Position numbers and translations under genes: made by a program. Of a DNA stretch of 64,000 bases, positions 17,978 through 27,247 are shown one piece after another. This DNA comes from Corynebacterium halotolerans YIM 70093 = DSM 44683. GTDB taxonomy: Bacteria > Actinomycetota > Actinomycetes > Mycobacteriales > Mycobacteriaceae. The notes under the pieces were generated by a model. It did not search any database. It was not told where the DNA came from and was given only the letters and a program-made list of their open reading frames with translations. Within the stretch, counting starts at the first letter, position 1. Every line of letters starts with the position of its first letter. The stretch lies in contig NC_020302.1 of the NCBI RefSeq assembly GCF_000341345.1, positions 600,075-664,074 of the forward strand, read 5' to 3'.

Positions 17978-18026
17978 GGCCGCGGAGGAGTGGTCCTCGA
18001 CCGGGACCACTCCTCCGCGGCCCTTT
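17978..18026 (+). terminator. Strong terminator after the P450 gene
   Basis: A perfect 19-bp stem (left arm 17978-17996, right arm 18004-18022) with a 7-base loop is followed by CTTT. The rest of the interval up to 18212 shows no gene; it should hold the promoter of the next gene. Confidence 0.8.
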
Positions 18027-18212
18027 CTGACGTCACTCGCCGCGAATCGACGAAGACCGGCACCCGCTTCGTCTGTCTCGTCCCCGGGCTCATTCCGGCC
18101 ACGGCGGTCCTGACTCGCTGGCACAGTGGAGGTGTGACGCCGCCGTACCATGGCGGCGCACGCAGTGGGGACAGAACTGGGACGACGAAGACGAGAAGAA
18201 GGAGACAAGGCA

Positions 18213-19289
18213 ATGAGCCTGGAGTTCAACCATGTGACACTTCCGCAGCGGGTGCTGTTCGGTTTCGGCCGGGCGTCCGGGAACCTGGCCGCGGAAGTCC
18301 GCCGATTCGATGCTCAGCGGGTGATGGTCATCGCCGGCGAACGCGAACTGGACCTGGCCCGGGAGGTCGCCGCCGGGATTGAGGTGGCGGTCTGGCACTC
18401 GGACGTGGTCATGCACGTGCCGGTCGAGACCGCTGAGGCCGCCCGCGATGTCGCCCAACGCAACGAGGTGGACCTGCTGGTGTGCGTGGGCGGCGGATCG
18501 ACCACGGGGCTGGCGAAGGCGGTGGCGCTGACCACCGGCATCCCGATCGTCGCGGTGCCGACGACCTACGCCGGTTCCGAGGCGACCAACGTGTGGGGCC
18601 TGACCGAGAACGGGCGCAAGACCACCGGCACGGACAACCGGGTGCTGCCGGCCAGCGTCATCTACGACTCGGAGCTGACCCTGTCGCTGCCCGTGGAGCT
18701 GTCGGTGGCCTCCGGGCTCAATGGTCTGGCGCACTGCGTGGACTCGCTGTGGGCGCCGGAGGCCGATCCGGTCAACGCGGCGATGGCCGCCGAGGGCATC
18801 CGGGCGCTCAATGAGGGGCTGCCGGTGATCGTCGAGGACCCGCAGTCGGTCCACGGCCGGGATCTGGCGCTGTACGGGGCGTACCTGTCGGCGGTGGCGT
18901 TCACCTCCGCCGGTTCCGGCATGCACCACAAGATCTGCCACATCCTCGGTGGCACGTTCAACCTGCCGCACGCCCAGACCCACGCCACCGTGCTGCCGTA
19001 CGTGCTGGCCTTCAACGCCCCCAACGCCCCGGAGGCGGAGGCGCGCATGGCCGCCGCGTTCGGTGCCCCCACCGCACTCGAGGGCCTGCAGGGGCTGCGG
19101 GAACGTCTCGACGCCCCGACCGCCCTGGCCGACTACGGCTTCACCGCCGACGACCTGCCCACGGCCGTCGCGCTGGCGCTGGAGGCGATCCCGGACTCCA
19201 ACCCGCGCGCCGTCGACGAGGGCAGCCTCACCGCCCTACTGACCGCCGCGCTGAGCGGCGATAATCCGGCCTCCGTCCAGGACAACTAG
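18213..19289 (+). CDS. Maleylacetate reductase
   Basis: This enzyme reduces maleylacetate to 3-oxoadipate with NAD(P)H, the last step of hydroxyquinol and chlorocatechol routes into central metabolism. The 358 residues belong to the iron-containing alcohol dehydrogenase superfamily and show GGGSTTGLAKA (NAD binding), VPTTYAGSE and the histidine-rich HHKICHILGGTFNLPHAQTH, split into metal- and substrate-site halves. ATG 18213 is chosen for its GAAGGAG. No ring-cleavage dioxygenase is in the window, so its partner genes lie elsewhere. Confidence 0.82.
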   Translation: MSLEFNHVTLPQRVLFGFGRASGNLAAEVRRFDAQRVMVIAGERELDLAREVAAGIEVAVWHSDVVMHVPVETAEAARDVAQRNEVDLLVCVGGGSTTGLAKAVALTTGIPIVAVPTTYAGSEATNVWGLTENGRKTTGTDNRVLPASVIYDSELTLSLPVELSVASGLNGLAHCVDSLWAPEADPVNAAMAAEGIRALNEGLPVIVEDPQSVHGRDLALYGAYLSAVAFTSAGSGMHHKICHILGGTFNLPHAQTHATVLPYVLAFNAPNAPEAEARMAAAFGAPTALEGLQGLRERLDAPTALADYGFTADDLPTAVALALEAIPDSNPRAVDEGSLTALLTAALSGDNPASVQDN

Positions 19290-19451
19290 GGAACACCGCA
19301 CCCGGGATCGCCCGGAACCGGTGGCTCTCCGGTGCCCGACGCCGGACGGGCGGGACCCGGGGGAGCGCAGCTGGGCGAAGTGCCGCTGCGACATCGTCCT
19401 CGCCCCCGCCGAGAAGTAGGGCCTGCGGTCCTGGTGGCACAATAGGTCCCC

Positions 19452-20549
19452 ATGGACCTGTTGACCGCCCGCATCGATCTCGACGCCATCGCCCACAACA
19501 CCCGCCTGCTCAAGGACCTGGTGGGGGAGGCGCGCCTGATGGCCGTGGTCAAGGCCGACGGCTACGGCCACGGCGCCACCGAGGTCGCCCCCGTCATGGC
19601 CGCCAACGGCGCCGACGCCTTCGGGGTCGCCACCCTCGCCGAGGCCGTCGAGCTGCGCGAGTCCGGCATCGAGACCCCCATCCTCGCCTGGATCTGGTCA
19701 CCCCACCAGGACGTCGCCGAGGCGCTGGCACTGAATATCGAGCTCGGCGTGCCCTCGCTGGAGCACGCCCGCGCGCTGGTCGCCGCCGAGGTGCCCGCCC
19801 GCGTCTGCGTCAAGGTCGATACCGGCCTGCACCGTTCCGGGGTCGACGAGGCCGAGTGGGACGAGGTCTTCACCACCCTGCGCGACGCCGCGCACCTGAC
19901 CGTCACCGGCGTATTCTCCCACCTGTCCTGCGCCGACGAGCCCGATAACCCGGAGACCGACCGGCAGGCCGAGCGCTTCCGCCGGGCGATCGCCCGCGCC
20001 CGGGAACTCGGCCTCGAGGTGCCCGTCAACCACCTGTGCAACTCACCCGGCGCCCTGACGCGGGCGGACCTGCACTTCGGGCAGGTCCGGGTGGGCGTGG
20101 CCCTCTACGGCCAGGAGCCGGTCCCGGGGCTCGACCACGGCCTGAAGCCCGCGATGACCTGGGTGGGCCGGGTGGCGGTGGTCAAGCCGATCGCGCCGGG
20201 GGAGGGCACGAGCTACGGCCTGACCTGGCACGCCGAGCGGGCCGGCCGGCTCGCCGTCATTCCCTGCGGCTACGCGGACGGGTTGCCGCGAATGGTGCAG
20301 GGGCACCTGGAGGTCGGTATCGGCGGGAAGCGCTACCCGCAGGTCGGCCGGGTGTGCATGGACCAGATCGTCGTCGACCTGGGCGACAACGCCGCCGACG
20401 TCCGCCCCGGGGACGAGGCCGTCATCTTCGGTGCCGGCGGCATGTCCGCCACCGAGCTGGCCGAGGCCACCGGCACCATCAACTACGAGATCATCTGCCT
20501 GCCCACCGGCCGCACGGTGCGCACCTACACAGGAGGCGACCAGCAGTGA
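19452..20549 (+). CDS. alr: Alanine racemase
   Basis: Alr interconverts L- and D-alanine for peptidoglycan and needs pyridoxal phosphate. In the 365 residues the PLP lysine is Lys34 in VVKADGYGHG, and the catalytic tyrosine is in EGTSYGLTW near 255. The end overlaps tsaE (GTGA). CACAAT lies eight bases before the ATG and no ribosome-binding site is evident, so the mRNA may be nearly leaderless. Confidence 0.96.
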   Translation: MDLLTARIDLDAIAHNTRLLKDLVGEARLMAVVKADGYGHGATEVAPVMAANGADAFGVATLAEAVELRESGIETPILAWIWSPHQDVAEALALNIELGVPSLEHARALVAAEVPARVCVKVDTGLHRSGVDEAEWDEVFTTLRDAAHLTVTGVFSHLSCADEPDNPETDRQAERFRRAIARARELGLEVPVNHLCNSPGALTRADLHFGQVRVGVALYGQEPVPGLDHGLKPAMTWVGRVAVVKPIAPGEGTSYGLTWHAERAGRLAVIPCGYADGLPRMVQGHLEVGIGGKRYPQVGRVCMDQIVVDLGDNAADVRPGDEAVIFGAGGMSATELAEATGTINYEIICLPTGRTVRTYTGGDQQ

Positions 20550-21040
20550 AGCCCACCTTCCCGACCACCGGCACCCGCCGCCTCGAGACCGCGGCCGACA
20601 CCCAGACCTTCGGCGAGGAGCTCGGTACCGTGCTGGAGGCCGGCGACGTCGTCATCCTCGACGGCCCGCTCGGCGCCGGCAAGACCACCTTCACCCAGGG
20701 CGTGGCCCGCGGGATGGGGGTCAGGGGGCGGGCGACCTCCCCGACGTTCGTCATCGCCCGGGAGCACCGTTCCACGGTGGACGGTCCGGCGCTCGTGCAC
20801 GTCGACGCCTACCGGCTGGTCGGCGAGGGCGGTTCCGGGGATCCCATCGGGGAGCTGGACGCCCTCGACCTGGACACTGAAATCGAGGACGCGGTCGTCG
20901 TCGCGGAGTGGGGCGGAGGACTGGTCGAACAGATCGCGCAGACCTACCTGCTGATCCGGATCGACCGCGAGACCGCCGTGGCCGAGGACCCGTCCTCCGA
21001 GGCGCGCATCTTCACCTGGGAGCTGCTCGGGGCCTCGTAG
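20546..21040 (+). CDS. tsaE: tRNA threonylcarbamoyladenosine biosynthesis ATPase TsaE
   Basis: TsaE is the ATPase that works with TsaB and TsaD to make t6A37 in tRNAs reading ANN codons. The 164 residues show the P-loop GPLGAGKTTFTQG near 35-47, the switch SPTFVI and the strand LVHVDAYRL. The GTG start overlaps alr and has AGGAGG upstream. Its partners tsaB and tsaD lie 4 kb downstream, separated by an NAD gene island. Confidence 0.94.
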   Translation: MKPTFPTTGTRRLETAADTQTFGEELGTVLEAGDVVILDGPLGAGKTTFTQGVARGMGVRGRATSPTFVIAREHRSTVDGPALVHVDAYRLVGEGGSGDPIGELDALDLDTEIEDAVVVAEWGGGLVEQIAQTYLLIRIDRETAVAEDPSSEARIFTWELLGAS

Positions 21041-21050
21041 ACTCACGGAC

Positions 21051-21776
21051 TCACGGCCGCAGCACGGCGAACGGGTCAGTGACCGTCAGCTCCCGTCGCG
21101 TGAAGCGGTAGAGCTGCGCGGGCCGCCCACCCCCGGTCCCGGGGGCCGCATGCTGCCCGGTCTCCGCGAGCTGACCGCGGCGGGTGAGGATGCGTTTGAG
21201 GTTCGTGGCGGAGACCTCGTGGCCGAGCACCGCGGCATAGGCGTCGCGCAGCCGGGCGATGGTGAAGCTTGCCGGTGCCAGCGCGAAGGCGATGTTGGTG
21301 TAGGACAGCTTGGCGCGCAGTCGCTCCACGCCCACCTGCGTGAGTTCGCGGTGGTCGAAGGCCATCTCCGGCAGGTCGGCCACCGGCAGCCAGGCCAGCT
21401 CCCCGCGCACCCGCGGCCCGTCCGACCAGGGCAGGAGTCCGAGGAAGGCGGTGGCGATGGTACGGTCCCAGGGGTCGCGGCCGGGCGCGCCGCGGGTCTC
21501 CAGCTGCTCGAGGTGGGCGGGGGCGGCGATTCCCGCCCGCTGCCCGAGGTGCCGCAGCACTGATTCGGTGAGGGTCTCCTCGACCTCGACCGCGCCGCTC
21601 GGCAGCGCCCACCGGTCCTCGAAGGGGGCCCGGCGCCGCCGGTAGGCCAGCACCTCGAGCGCCGGGGGCGCGGGGTCGTCGAACCTGATCCGCAGGGTCA
21701 CCGCGACCGCCTCGTGGCGGTACTTGGCCACACCGAGGGGGTCGCGGAGGGGGCCCGGGCGGTTGGGACTGTGCAC
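21051..21776 (-). CDS. NrtR/NdnR-type Nudix-related regulator of NAD synthesis
   Basis: The 241 residues join an N-terminal Nudix-like domain (about 15-150) to a C-terminal winged helix with YRFTRREL near the end. The Nudix box is degenerate, as in regulators that bind NAD-pathway nucleotides instead of hydrolysing them. GTG 21776 is chosen because TAGCAT lies exactly seven bases upstream and no ATG is available. It is divergent from nadB. In Corynebacterium glutamicum the related NdnR represses NAD synthesis genes; the same role here is inference. Confidence 0.8.
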   Translation of the reverse strand: MHSPNRPGPLRDPLGVAKYRHEAVAVTLRIRFDDPAPPALEVLAYRRRRAPFEDRWALPSGAVEVEETLTESVLRHLGQRAGIAAPAHLEQLETRGAPGRDPWDRTIATAFLGLLPWSDGPRVRGELAWLPVADLPEMAFDHRELTQVGVERLRAKLSYTNIAFALAPASFTIARLRDAYAAVLGHEVSATNLKRILTRRGQLAETGQHAAPGTGGGRPAQLYRFTRRELTVTDPFAVLRP

Positions 21777-21783
21777 GAATCGG

Positions 21784-21793
21784 ATGCTAGCAT
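21784..21793. promoter_or_regulatory. Palindrome shared by the divergent nrtR and nadB promoters
   Basis: ATGCTAGCAT is a perfect palindrome. Read on the plus strand it gives an extended -10 (TGCTAGCAT) for nadB; read on the minus strand it gives TAGCAT seven bases before the regulator start. A second inverted repeat, CGACC-CCC-GGTCG, lies about 15 bases further toward nadB and may be the regulator site. Confidence 0.5.
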
Positions 21794-21840
21794 GCGGCAA
21801 AAGTTTTCGACCCCCGGTCGCAAACCTCTGAGGAGGAGAA

Positions 21841-23517
21841 ATGACACCCACGGCACCAGCCGGCGCGCTCGCCACCCCGGCCCCGACCTGGCGGCGCGAG
21901 ACCGGAGCGGTCATCATCGGCTCCGGGGCCGCCGGACTCGCGACGGCGGTCCACCTCGCGGAGGCGGGCGTGCCCGCGATGCTGCTCACCCGCGCCACCG
22001 ACCCCGCCGACTCCTCGACCGACTGGGCCCAGGGCGGACTGGCCGCGGTGTGGGACTCCGCCGACTCCCCTGAGGCCCACGTGGCGGACACCCTCACCGC
22101 AGGCGCCGGACTCTGCGACCCCGCGGCCGTGCGCACCCTCGTCGACGCCGCTCCGCACGCCGTCCGCCGGCTCATCGCCCTCGGCGCCCGGTTCGACCGC
22201 GGGGGCGACGGCGACGACTACGACCTGCACCTCGAGGGCGGGCACAGCACCCGGCGCATCCTCCACGCCCGCGGCGACGGCTCCGGCCGCGAGGTCGAGC
22301 GCACGCTCGTCAACGCCCTGCGCCGCCGGCTGGACCGGCCCGGCTGCAGCGTCCGGCTGCGCACCGGCCTCCGCGCCGTCGACGTGCTCACCGACGCCCA
22401 CGGGGCCGCCGCCGGCGTCCGGGTCCGGGACGCGACGGGACGCATCGGTGACCTACTCGCTGACTCGGTCGTGCTGGCGACCGGCGGGGCCGGCCAGGCC
22501 TGGACCCTGACCTCGAACCCGGGGGTGGCCACCGGCGACGGACTGGCGATGGCCTGGCGCGTCGGGGCGGTGCTGCGCGACGTCGAGTTCACCCAGTTCC
22601 ACCCCACGATCCTCCACCGCCGCACCGGGCAGGAGCGGAGCGGCGGGCGCGACGTGCTCATCTCCGAGGCGGTGCGCGGCGAGGGCGCCGTCCTCATCGA
22701 CCATGCCGGACGGCGGGTCATGGCCGGGGTGCACCCGCTGGCCGACCTGGCCCCGCGCGACGTCATCTCCGCGGCGATGCACGCACGAATGCTGGCCACG
22801 GGGGAGGAGTACCTGCTGCTCGACGCCCGCCACTTCAGCGCGCGGGCGTGGGCGACGAAATTCCCCGGCATCCTCGCGATGCTGCGCGAACGCGGCATCG
22901 ACCCCGTCACCGAGCCGATTCCCGTGCGCCCCGGCGCCCACTACCTCTGCGGCGGGGTGGCCGCCGACATGGACGGACGCACGAGCGTCCCCGGTCTCTA
23001 CGCCATCGGGGAGGTCGCCGCCACCGGGGTGCAGGGCGCCAACCGGCTGGCCTCCAACTCGGTGACCGAGGCACTCGTCATGGGCGACCGGTGCGGGCAG
23101 CTGCTGGCCTCCGCACCCCCGGGCAGGGCGGGTGAGCCCGTCGAGCGGCCCGCCGTGGCACTCACGGACGCGGCGGCGCGGACCCGCATCCACGGGATCA
23201 TGGACACCTACGTCGGGGTGCTGCGCACCGCCGAGGGCCTCGACGCGGCAATCGACGGGCTCGACGCGCTGCCCACCCTGCCGGTGACCCGCCCGGACGT
23301 GGACGACGCAACGCTGGATACCACGGCCCTGCACGCCGTCGGCAGACTCATCGCCCGGGCGGCCCGGGAACGCGACGAGTCCCGCGGGGCCCACCGCCGT
23401 GCCGACCACCCTCAGACCTCCGGAGACTGGGAGAGCCACCTGCGCCTGGCCCCCGGCGCGGCCGGGGAGATCGTGATCACCCACGAGCCGGTGGGCGCGG
23501 TCGTCGCGGCCGTCTGA
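21841..23517 (+). CDS. nadB: L-aspartate oxidase
   Basis: NadB oxidises L-aspartate to iminoaspartate, the first step of NAD synthesis. The 558 residues belong to the fumarate reductase flavoprotein family, with FAD loop GSGAAGLATAVHLAEAG near 24-40, the aspartate-oxidase signature TDWAQGGLAA near 60 and GGVAADMDGRTSVPGLYA near 375. GAGGAGGAG precedes ATG 21841. Usually nadB sits with nadA and nadC; neither is here. Regulation by the divergent Nudix-type regulator is likely. Confidence 0.93.
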   Translation: MTPTAPAGALATPAPTWRRETGAVIIGSGAAGLATAVHLAEAGVPAMLLTRATDPADSSTDWAQGGLAAVWDSADSPEAHVADTLTAGAGLCDPAAVRTLVDAAPHAVRRLIALGARFDRGGDGDDYDLHLEGGHSTRRILHARGDGSGREVERTLVNALRRRLDRPGCSVRLRTGLRAVDVLTDAHGAAAGVRVRDATGRIGDLLADSVVLATGGAGQAWTLTSNPGVATGDGLAMAWRVGAVLRDVEFTQFHPTILHRRTGQERSGGRDVLISEAVRGEGAVLIDHAGRRVMAGVHPLADLAPRDVISAAMHARMLATGEEYLLLDARHFSARAWATKFPGILAMLRERGIDPVTEPIPVRPGAHYLCGGVAADMDGRTSVPGLYAIGEVAATGVQGANRLASNSVTEALVMGDRCGQLLASAPPGRAGEPVERPAVALTDAAARTRIHGIMDTYVGVLRTAEGLDAAIDGLDALPTLPVTRPDVDDATLDTTALHAVGRLIARAARERDESRGAHRRADHPQTSGDWESHLRLAPGAAGEIVITHEPVGAVVAAV

Positions 23518-23570
23518 GCTCCCGCGCCCGAAACCGCCCCACGCACCGGTTCCGGTCGTACGCTGACTGC

Positions 23571-24320
23571 ATGGCCAACCCTTTCACCGACGGCGCCGAC
23601 TACGCCCTCCACCGCCCCGACTACCCACGGGAGCTGGGCGGCCTGCTCGCGGAACTGCCGGCACGGCGCGCAACCGCCCTCGATGTCGGCTGCGGCACCG
23701 GGCAGTTGACCGTCCAGCTTTCCCGTCACTTCGACCGGGTCCTCGGCGTCGACGCCAGCGCCGGCCAGATCGACGCCGCCACCCCGGCCCCGGGGGCAAC
23801 CTACCGGGTCGGTACCGCGGAGGACCTGCCCGTCGACGACGCCGGCATGGACCTGATCACCGTCGCGCAGGCCGCCCACTGGCTCGACCTGCCTGCCTTC
23901 TACCGTGAGGTTGACCGGGTCGCGGCCCCCGGTGCGGCCCTGGCCCTGGTCAGCTACGGCATGTGCCGTCTCGACGCCGAGGCGGACCCCGGAATCGACG
24001 AGCTCTACCAGGAGTTCTACTGGGGTGAGTTCCACCGGTTCTGGGCGCCGGCCCGCGTGCACGTCGAAAACGGCCTGGCCGATCTGCCGTTCCCCTACGA
24101 GGAGGTCGAGATCGTCTGCCCGCCGATCGTGCGCAAACACCGGCTCGCCCACTTCCTCGGCTACGTGGGCACCTGGTCCGCGGCGAAGAAGGCCCGTGAG
24201 AGCGGGCACGGTGGTGAGCTGGCGGACTTCGCCCGACGCTTGGCCGCCCGCTGGGGTGATCCCGAGCAGGCCCGCACCGTGGTCTGGCCGGTGACGGTGC
24301 GCGCCGGGCGGGTGGGCTGA
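23571..24320 (+). CDS. Class I SAM-dependent methyltransferase
   Basis: The 249-residue protein has the SAM-binding motif I LDVGCGTGQLT near 38-48, acidic VLGVDAS after the second strand, and a later AAHWLDLPAFYREVDRV segment common in the small-molecule methyltransferase group. TACGCT lies six bases before the ATG with no ribosome-binding site. The substrate is unknown. It lies 53 bases after nadB and may be separately transcribed. Confidence 0.8.
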   Translation: MANPFTDGADYALHRPDYPRELGGLLAELPARRATALDVGCGTGQLTVQLSRHFDRVLGVDASAGQIDAATPAPGATYRVGTAEDLPVDDAGMDLITVAQAAHWLDLPAFYREVDRVAAPGAALALVSYGMCRLDAEADPGIDELYQEFYWGEFHRFWAPARVHVENGLADLPFPYEEVEIVCPPIVRKHRLAHFLGYVGTWSAAKKARESGHGGELADFARRLAARWGDPEQARTVVWPVTVRAGRVG

Positions 24321-24443
24321 AGGGGGCGGGCGGTTTTCCCGGAACCCCGAACGGAAAGCGCAGTATTTTCTGGTGCCTGTTCGGGGACCGGCGTAATTTT
24401 CCCGCCCCTGGCAGGGATGGTCGATTGAGCGACACGGGCACGT

Positions 24444-24478
24444 CCCGCCCGGGTTGTCAGCCGCCTGACAGGGGCGGG
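24444..24478. terminator. Long two-part hairpin after the methyltransferase gene
   Basis: CCCGCCC and GGGCGGG flank an inner perfect repeat TGTCAG-N4-CTGACA. It may terminate the upstream gene or serve as an operator for the next, whose start is 65 bases away. There is no T-tract. Confidence 0.5.
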
Positions 24479-24542
24479 CCGTGAAACGCGCAGATACACC
24501 CGGTACCGTGGGCCCGTTAACCGAACCAATGAAGGGGAGCTT

Positions 24543-25022
24543 GTGCGTCTGTCCAAGAAGAGCTTGTGGATCGTGGTCGCGATTCTGGTCGTGTGGGTCA
24601 TCGTGCTGGGTGGTCTCGTCGCCCGCGCGGGGATGACGGAATCCCGTTTCGAAACCTCCGGTGGCCTCGAGCGCACCCTCGGCGCCTTCGATGAACAGGG
24701 ACTGACGATCTCCGCGATCTCACCGGCGGACGTCTACGGCGAGGAGTGGAGCGCCGGGGCGATCATCTGCCCGTCCGAGACCGAGGAGACCATCCGCCAG
24801 AACTTCGACGTCGACGCCTCCGAACTGGAGATCGGCGCCCTCGGCATCCCGGAGGACACCAATTACCTGATGCTCCGCAACGCCGACGGCGAGGCGGTCT
24901 TCGACGGGATGGACCGCTCCGTCATGGACCTGTGCACCGTCCCGCTCCAGGGTTATTTCGACACCCGCCTGATGATGCCGGTGGCGAAGACCGAGGCCGG
25001 CGGCTGGGGCCTGGCGGTCTGA
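24543..25022 (+). CDS. Membrane-anchored extracytoplasmic protein, unknown function
   Basis: The 159 residues start with a basic stretch and one membrane helix (about 8-29), followed by an acidic domain outside the membrane. Two cysteines (ICPSE and DLCTV) could form a disulfide. GTG 24543 follows AAGGGGAG. No family is recognised; similar short proteins lie before tsaB in corynebacteria, so it may be a conserved genus protein. Confidence 0.65.
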   Translation: MRLSKKSLWIVVAILVVWVIVLGGLVARAGMTESRFETSGGLERTLGAFDEQGLTISAISPADVYGEEWSAGAIICPSETEETIRQNFDVDASELEIGALGIPEDTNYLMLRNADGEAVFDGMDRSVMDLCTVPLQGYFDTRLMMPVAKTEAGGWGLAV

Positions 25023-25064
25023 TCCCGTTAGGCACGTGTCAGGGCAGCGACTACCCTGAACACC

Positions 25065-25727
25065 GTGCTAGTACTCTCGATCGACACCTCCACCCCGGAC
25101 CTGGTCACCGGCGTCGTCGACACCGACACCGGTGAGTCGGTCGACCGCGTCCTCCCGGGCACGCGCGCCCACAACGAGCAGCTGACACCCACCGTGCAGA
25201 CGGCGCTCGCCGACGCCCGCGTCACCTTCGCCGACCTCGACGCCGTCGTCGTCGGCTGCGGGCCGGGCCCGTTCACCGGCCTGCGGGTCGGCATGGCCTC
25301 GGCCGCCGCGTTCGGCGACGCCCTCGGCATCCCCGTCCACGGGGTGTGTTCATTGGACGCGATCGCCCACCGCCTCCCGGAGGACACGAAGCTCGTGGCC
25401 ATCGACGCCCGCCGCCGCGAGATCTACTGGGCCACCTACCGCGGCACGGAACGCACCTCCGGCCCGGACGTCCGGGCCCCCGGCGAGCTGGAGCTGCCGC
25501 ACGACGTCGAGGTCGTCTCCGTGCCGGCCCACCTCGCGGAGAAGCTTCCCGAACAGCTCGCGGACGTCGCGAAGCGCGATCTTGCGCCGACGCCGGCGTC
25601 GTTGGTGGCCGTCGCGGACCTGGACGCCACCCCGGGGCCGCTGACCCCGCTGTACCTGCGCCGCCCCGACGCCAAGGAACCGAAGTCCGTACCCCGGTCC
25701 CCCGCCATTCCGCAGGTGGAGATCTAG
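25065..25727 (+). CDS. tsaB: tRNA threonylcarbamoyladenosine biosynthesis protein TsaB
   Basis: TsaB is the non-catalytic ASKHA-fold partner that dimerises with TsaD in t6A synthesis. The 220 residues start VLSIDTS and contain GPGPFTGLRVGMA near 65-78, a family hallmark. GTG 25065 has TACCCT seven bases upstream, suggesting a leaderless mRNA. It is directly followed by rimI with no gap. Confidence 0.93.
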   Translation: MLVLSIDTSTPDLVTGVVDTDTGESVDRVLPGTRAHNEQLTPTVQTALADARVTFADLDAVVVGCGPGPFTGLRVGMASAAAFGDALGIPVHGVCSLDAIAHRLPEDTKLVAIDARRREIYWATYRGTERTSGPDVRAPGELELPHDVEVVSVPAHLAEKLPEQLADVAKRDLAPTPASLVAVADLDATPGPLTPLYLRRPDAKEPKSVPRSPAIPQVEI

Positions 25728-26207
25728 ATGGAAATCCGCGCCCTGCAGACCCGCGACGCCGCCCGCTGCGCCGAGCTGGAGCAGATCCTCTTCCCGGGCG
25801 ACAACCCCTGGTCCCGCGACATCTTCGCCATCGAGTTCTCCCACCCCCACACCTTCTACCTCGGCGTCTTCGACGACGAGGGGGACGAGGAGGTGCTCGT
25901 CGCCTACGCCGGTATGGCGATGCTCGGCCCGCGCGATGACCCGGAGTTCGAGATCCACACCATCGCCGTGGACCCGGAGCACCAGCGCCGCGGGCTCGGC
26001 CGGCTGCTCATGGATCAGCTGATGCACGCCGCCGATTCCTTCGACGGGCAGGTCTTCCTCGAGGTCCGCACCGACAATGCACCGGCGATCGCCATGTACG
26101 AGGCCTTCGGCTTCGTCAACCAGGGCGTGCGCCGCAACTACTACCAGCCCTCCGGGGCCGACGCCTACACCATGAGCCGCCCGTCCAGGAGTGAGAGGGA
26201 ACAATGA
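25728..26207 (+). CDS. rimI: Ribosomal-protein-alanine N-acetyltransferase
   Basis: RimI is a GNAT-family enzyme that acetylates the N-terminus of protein S18 and sometimes other proteins. The 159 residues contain the acetyl-CoA loop [10 protein letters not shown] near 86-95 and the C-terminal [16 protein letters not shown]. The ATG abuts the tsaB stop, and the stop overlaps tsaD (ATGA). The tsaB-rimI-tsaD order is common in actinobacteria. Confidence 0.93.
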   Translation: MEIRALQTRDAARCAELEQILFPGDNPWSRDIFAIEFSHPHTFYLGVFDDEGDEEVLVAYAGMAMLGPRDDPEFEIHTIAVDPEHQRRGLGRLLMDQLMHAADSFDGQVFLEVRTDNAPAIAMYEAFGFVNQGVRRNYYQPSGADAYTMSRPSRSEREQ

Positions 26208-27247
26208 TCGTCCTCGGTATCGAGACCAGCTGTGATGAGACCGGCGTCGGTGTCGTCGACCTTGACGAACACGGCCACCTGGAGATCCTCGCCGACTCGG
26301 TCGCCTCCTCCATGGAACAGCACGCCCGCTTCGGCGGCGTGGTCCCCGAGATCGCCAGCCGGGCCCACCTCGAGTCGATGGGCCCGGTGATGCGCGCGGC
26401 GCTGGCCGAGGCGGGCGTCGAGAAGCCCGACGCCGTCGCCGCGACCGTCGGGCCCGGCCTGGCAGGCGCCCTGCTCGTCGGTGCCTCGGCCGCGAAGGCG
26501 TATGCCGCGGCCTGGGGCGTGCCCTTCTACGGCGTCAACCACCTCGGTGGGCACGTGGCCGTGGCCAACCTCGAGGGCGACGCCCTGCCGCACTCCGTGG
26601 CGCTGCTCGTCTCCGGCGGACACACCCAGCTGCTGGAGGTCGACGCCGTCGGCCTGCCCATGCGCGAGCTCGGCTCCACCCTCGACGACGCCGCCGGCGA
26701 GGCCTACGACAAGGTCTCCCGCCTGCTGGGGCTCGGCTACCCGGGCGGACCGGTCATCGACAAGCTGGCGAAGCAGGGCGACCCGCAGGCCGTAACCTTC
26801 CCGCGCGGGCTGATGAAGGCGGAGGACTCCCGCGGCGACCACCGCCACAACTTCTCCTTCTCCGGGCTCAAGACCGCGGTGGCCCGCTACGTCGAGGCCG
26901 CCGAACGCGAAGGGCGCGTCATCTCCGTGGCGGACGTGTGCGCTTCCTTCCAGGAGGCCGTCTGCGACGTGCTGACGATGAAGGCCGTGCGCGCCTGCCA
27001 GGACACCGGTGCGAAGGTTCTGCTGCTGGGTGGGGGAGTGGCCGCGAACTCCCGGCTGCGGGAACTCGCACAGGAGCGTTGCGCGGCCGCCGGCATCGAG
27101 CTGCGGGTGCCGCGGTTCAAGCTGTGCACCGACAACGGCGTGATGATCGCGGCGCTCGCGGCCCAACGCATCCACGAGGGAGCCGGAGCGAGTGAACTGA
27201 CCGTGGGCACCGATCCCTCGATGGAGGTCGAGGTGCCACAGGCCTAG
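26204..27247 (+). CDS. tsaD: tRNA N6-adenosine threonylcarbamoyltransferase
   Basis: TsaD transfers the threonylcarbamoyl group to A37 of tRNA. The 347 residues begin [13 protein letters not shown], and the metal-binding NHLGGH (HxxxH) lies near 107-112. SGGHTQLL and [11 protein letters not shown] are further ASKHA motifs. The TAG stop at 27245-27247 is followed at once by an insertion sequence, and the same CTAG is found at its other end. The protein is complete. Confidence 0.96.
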   Translation: MIVLGIETSCDETGVGVVDLDEHGHLEILADSVASSMEQHARFGGVVPEIASRAHLESMGPVMRAALAEAGVEKPDAVAATVGPGLAGALLVGASAAKAYAAAWGVPFYGVNHLGGHVAVANLEGDALPHSVALLVSGGHTQLLEVDAVGLPMRELGSTLDDAAGEAYDKVSRLLGLGYPGGPVIDKLAKQGDPQAVTFPRGLMKAEDSRGDHRHNFSFSGLKTAVARYVEAAEREGRVISVADVCASFQEAVCDVLTMKAVRACQDTGAKVLLLGGGVAANSRLRELAQERCAAAGIELRVPRFKLCTDNGVMIAALAAQRIHEGAGASELTVGTDPSMEVEVPQA

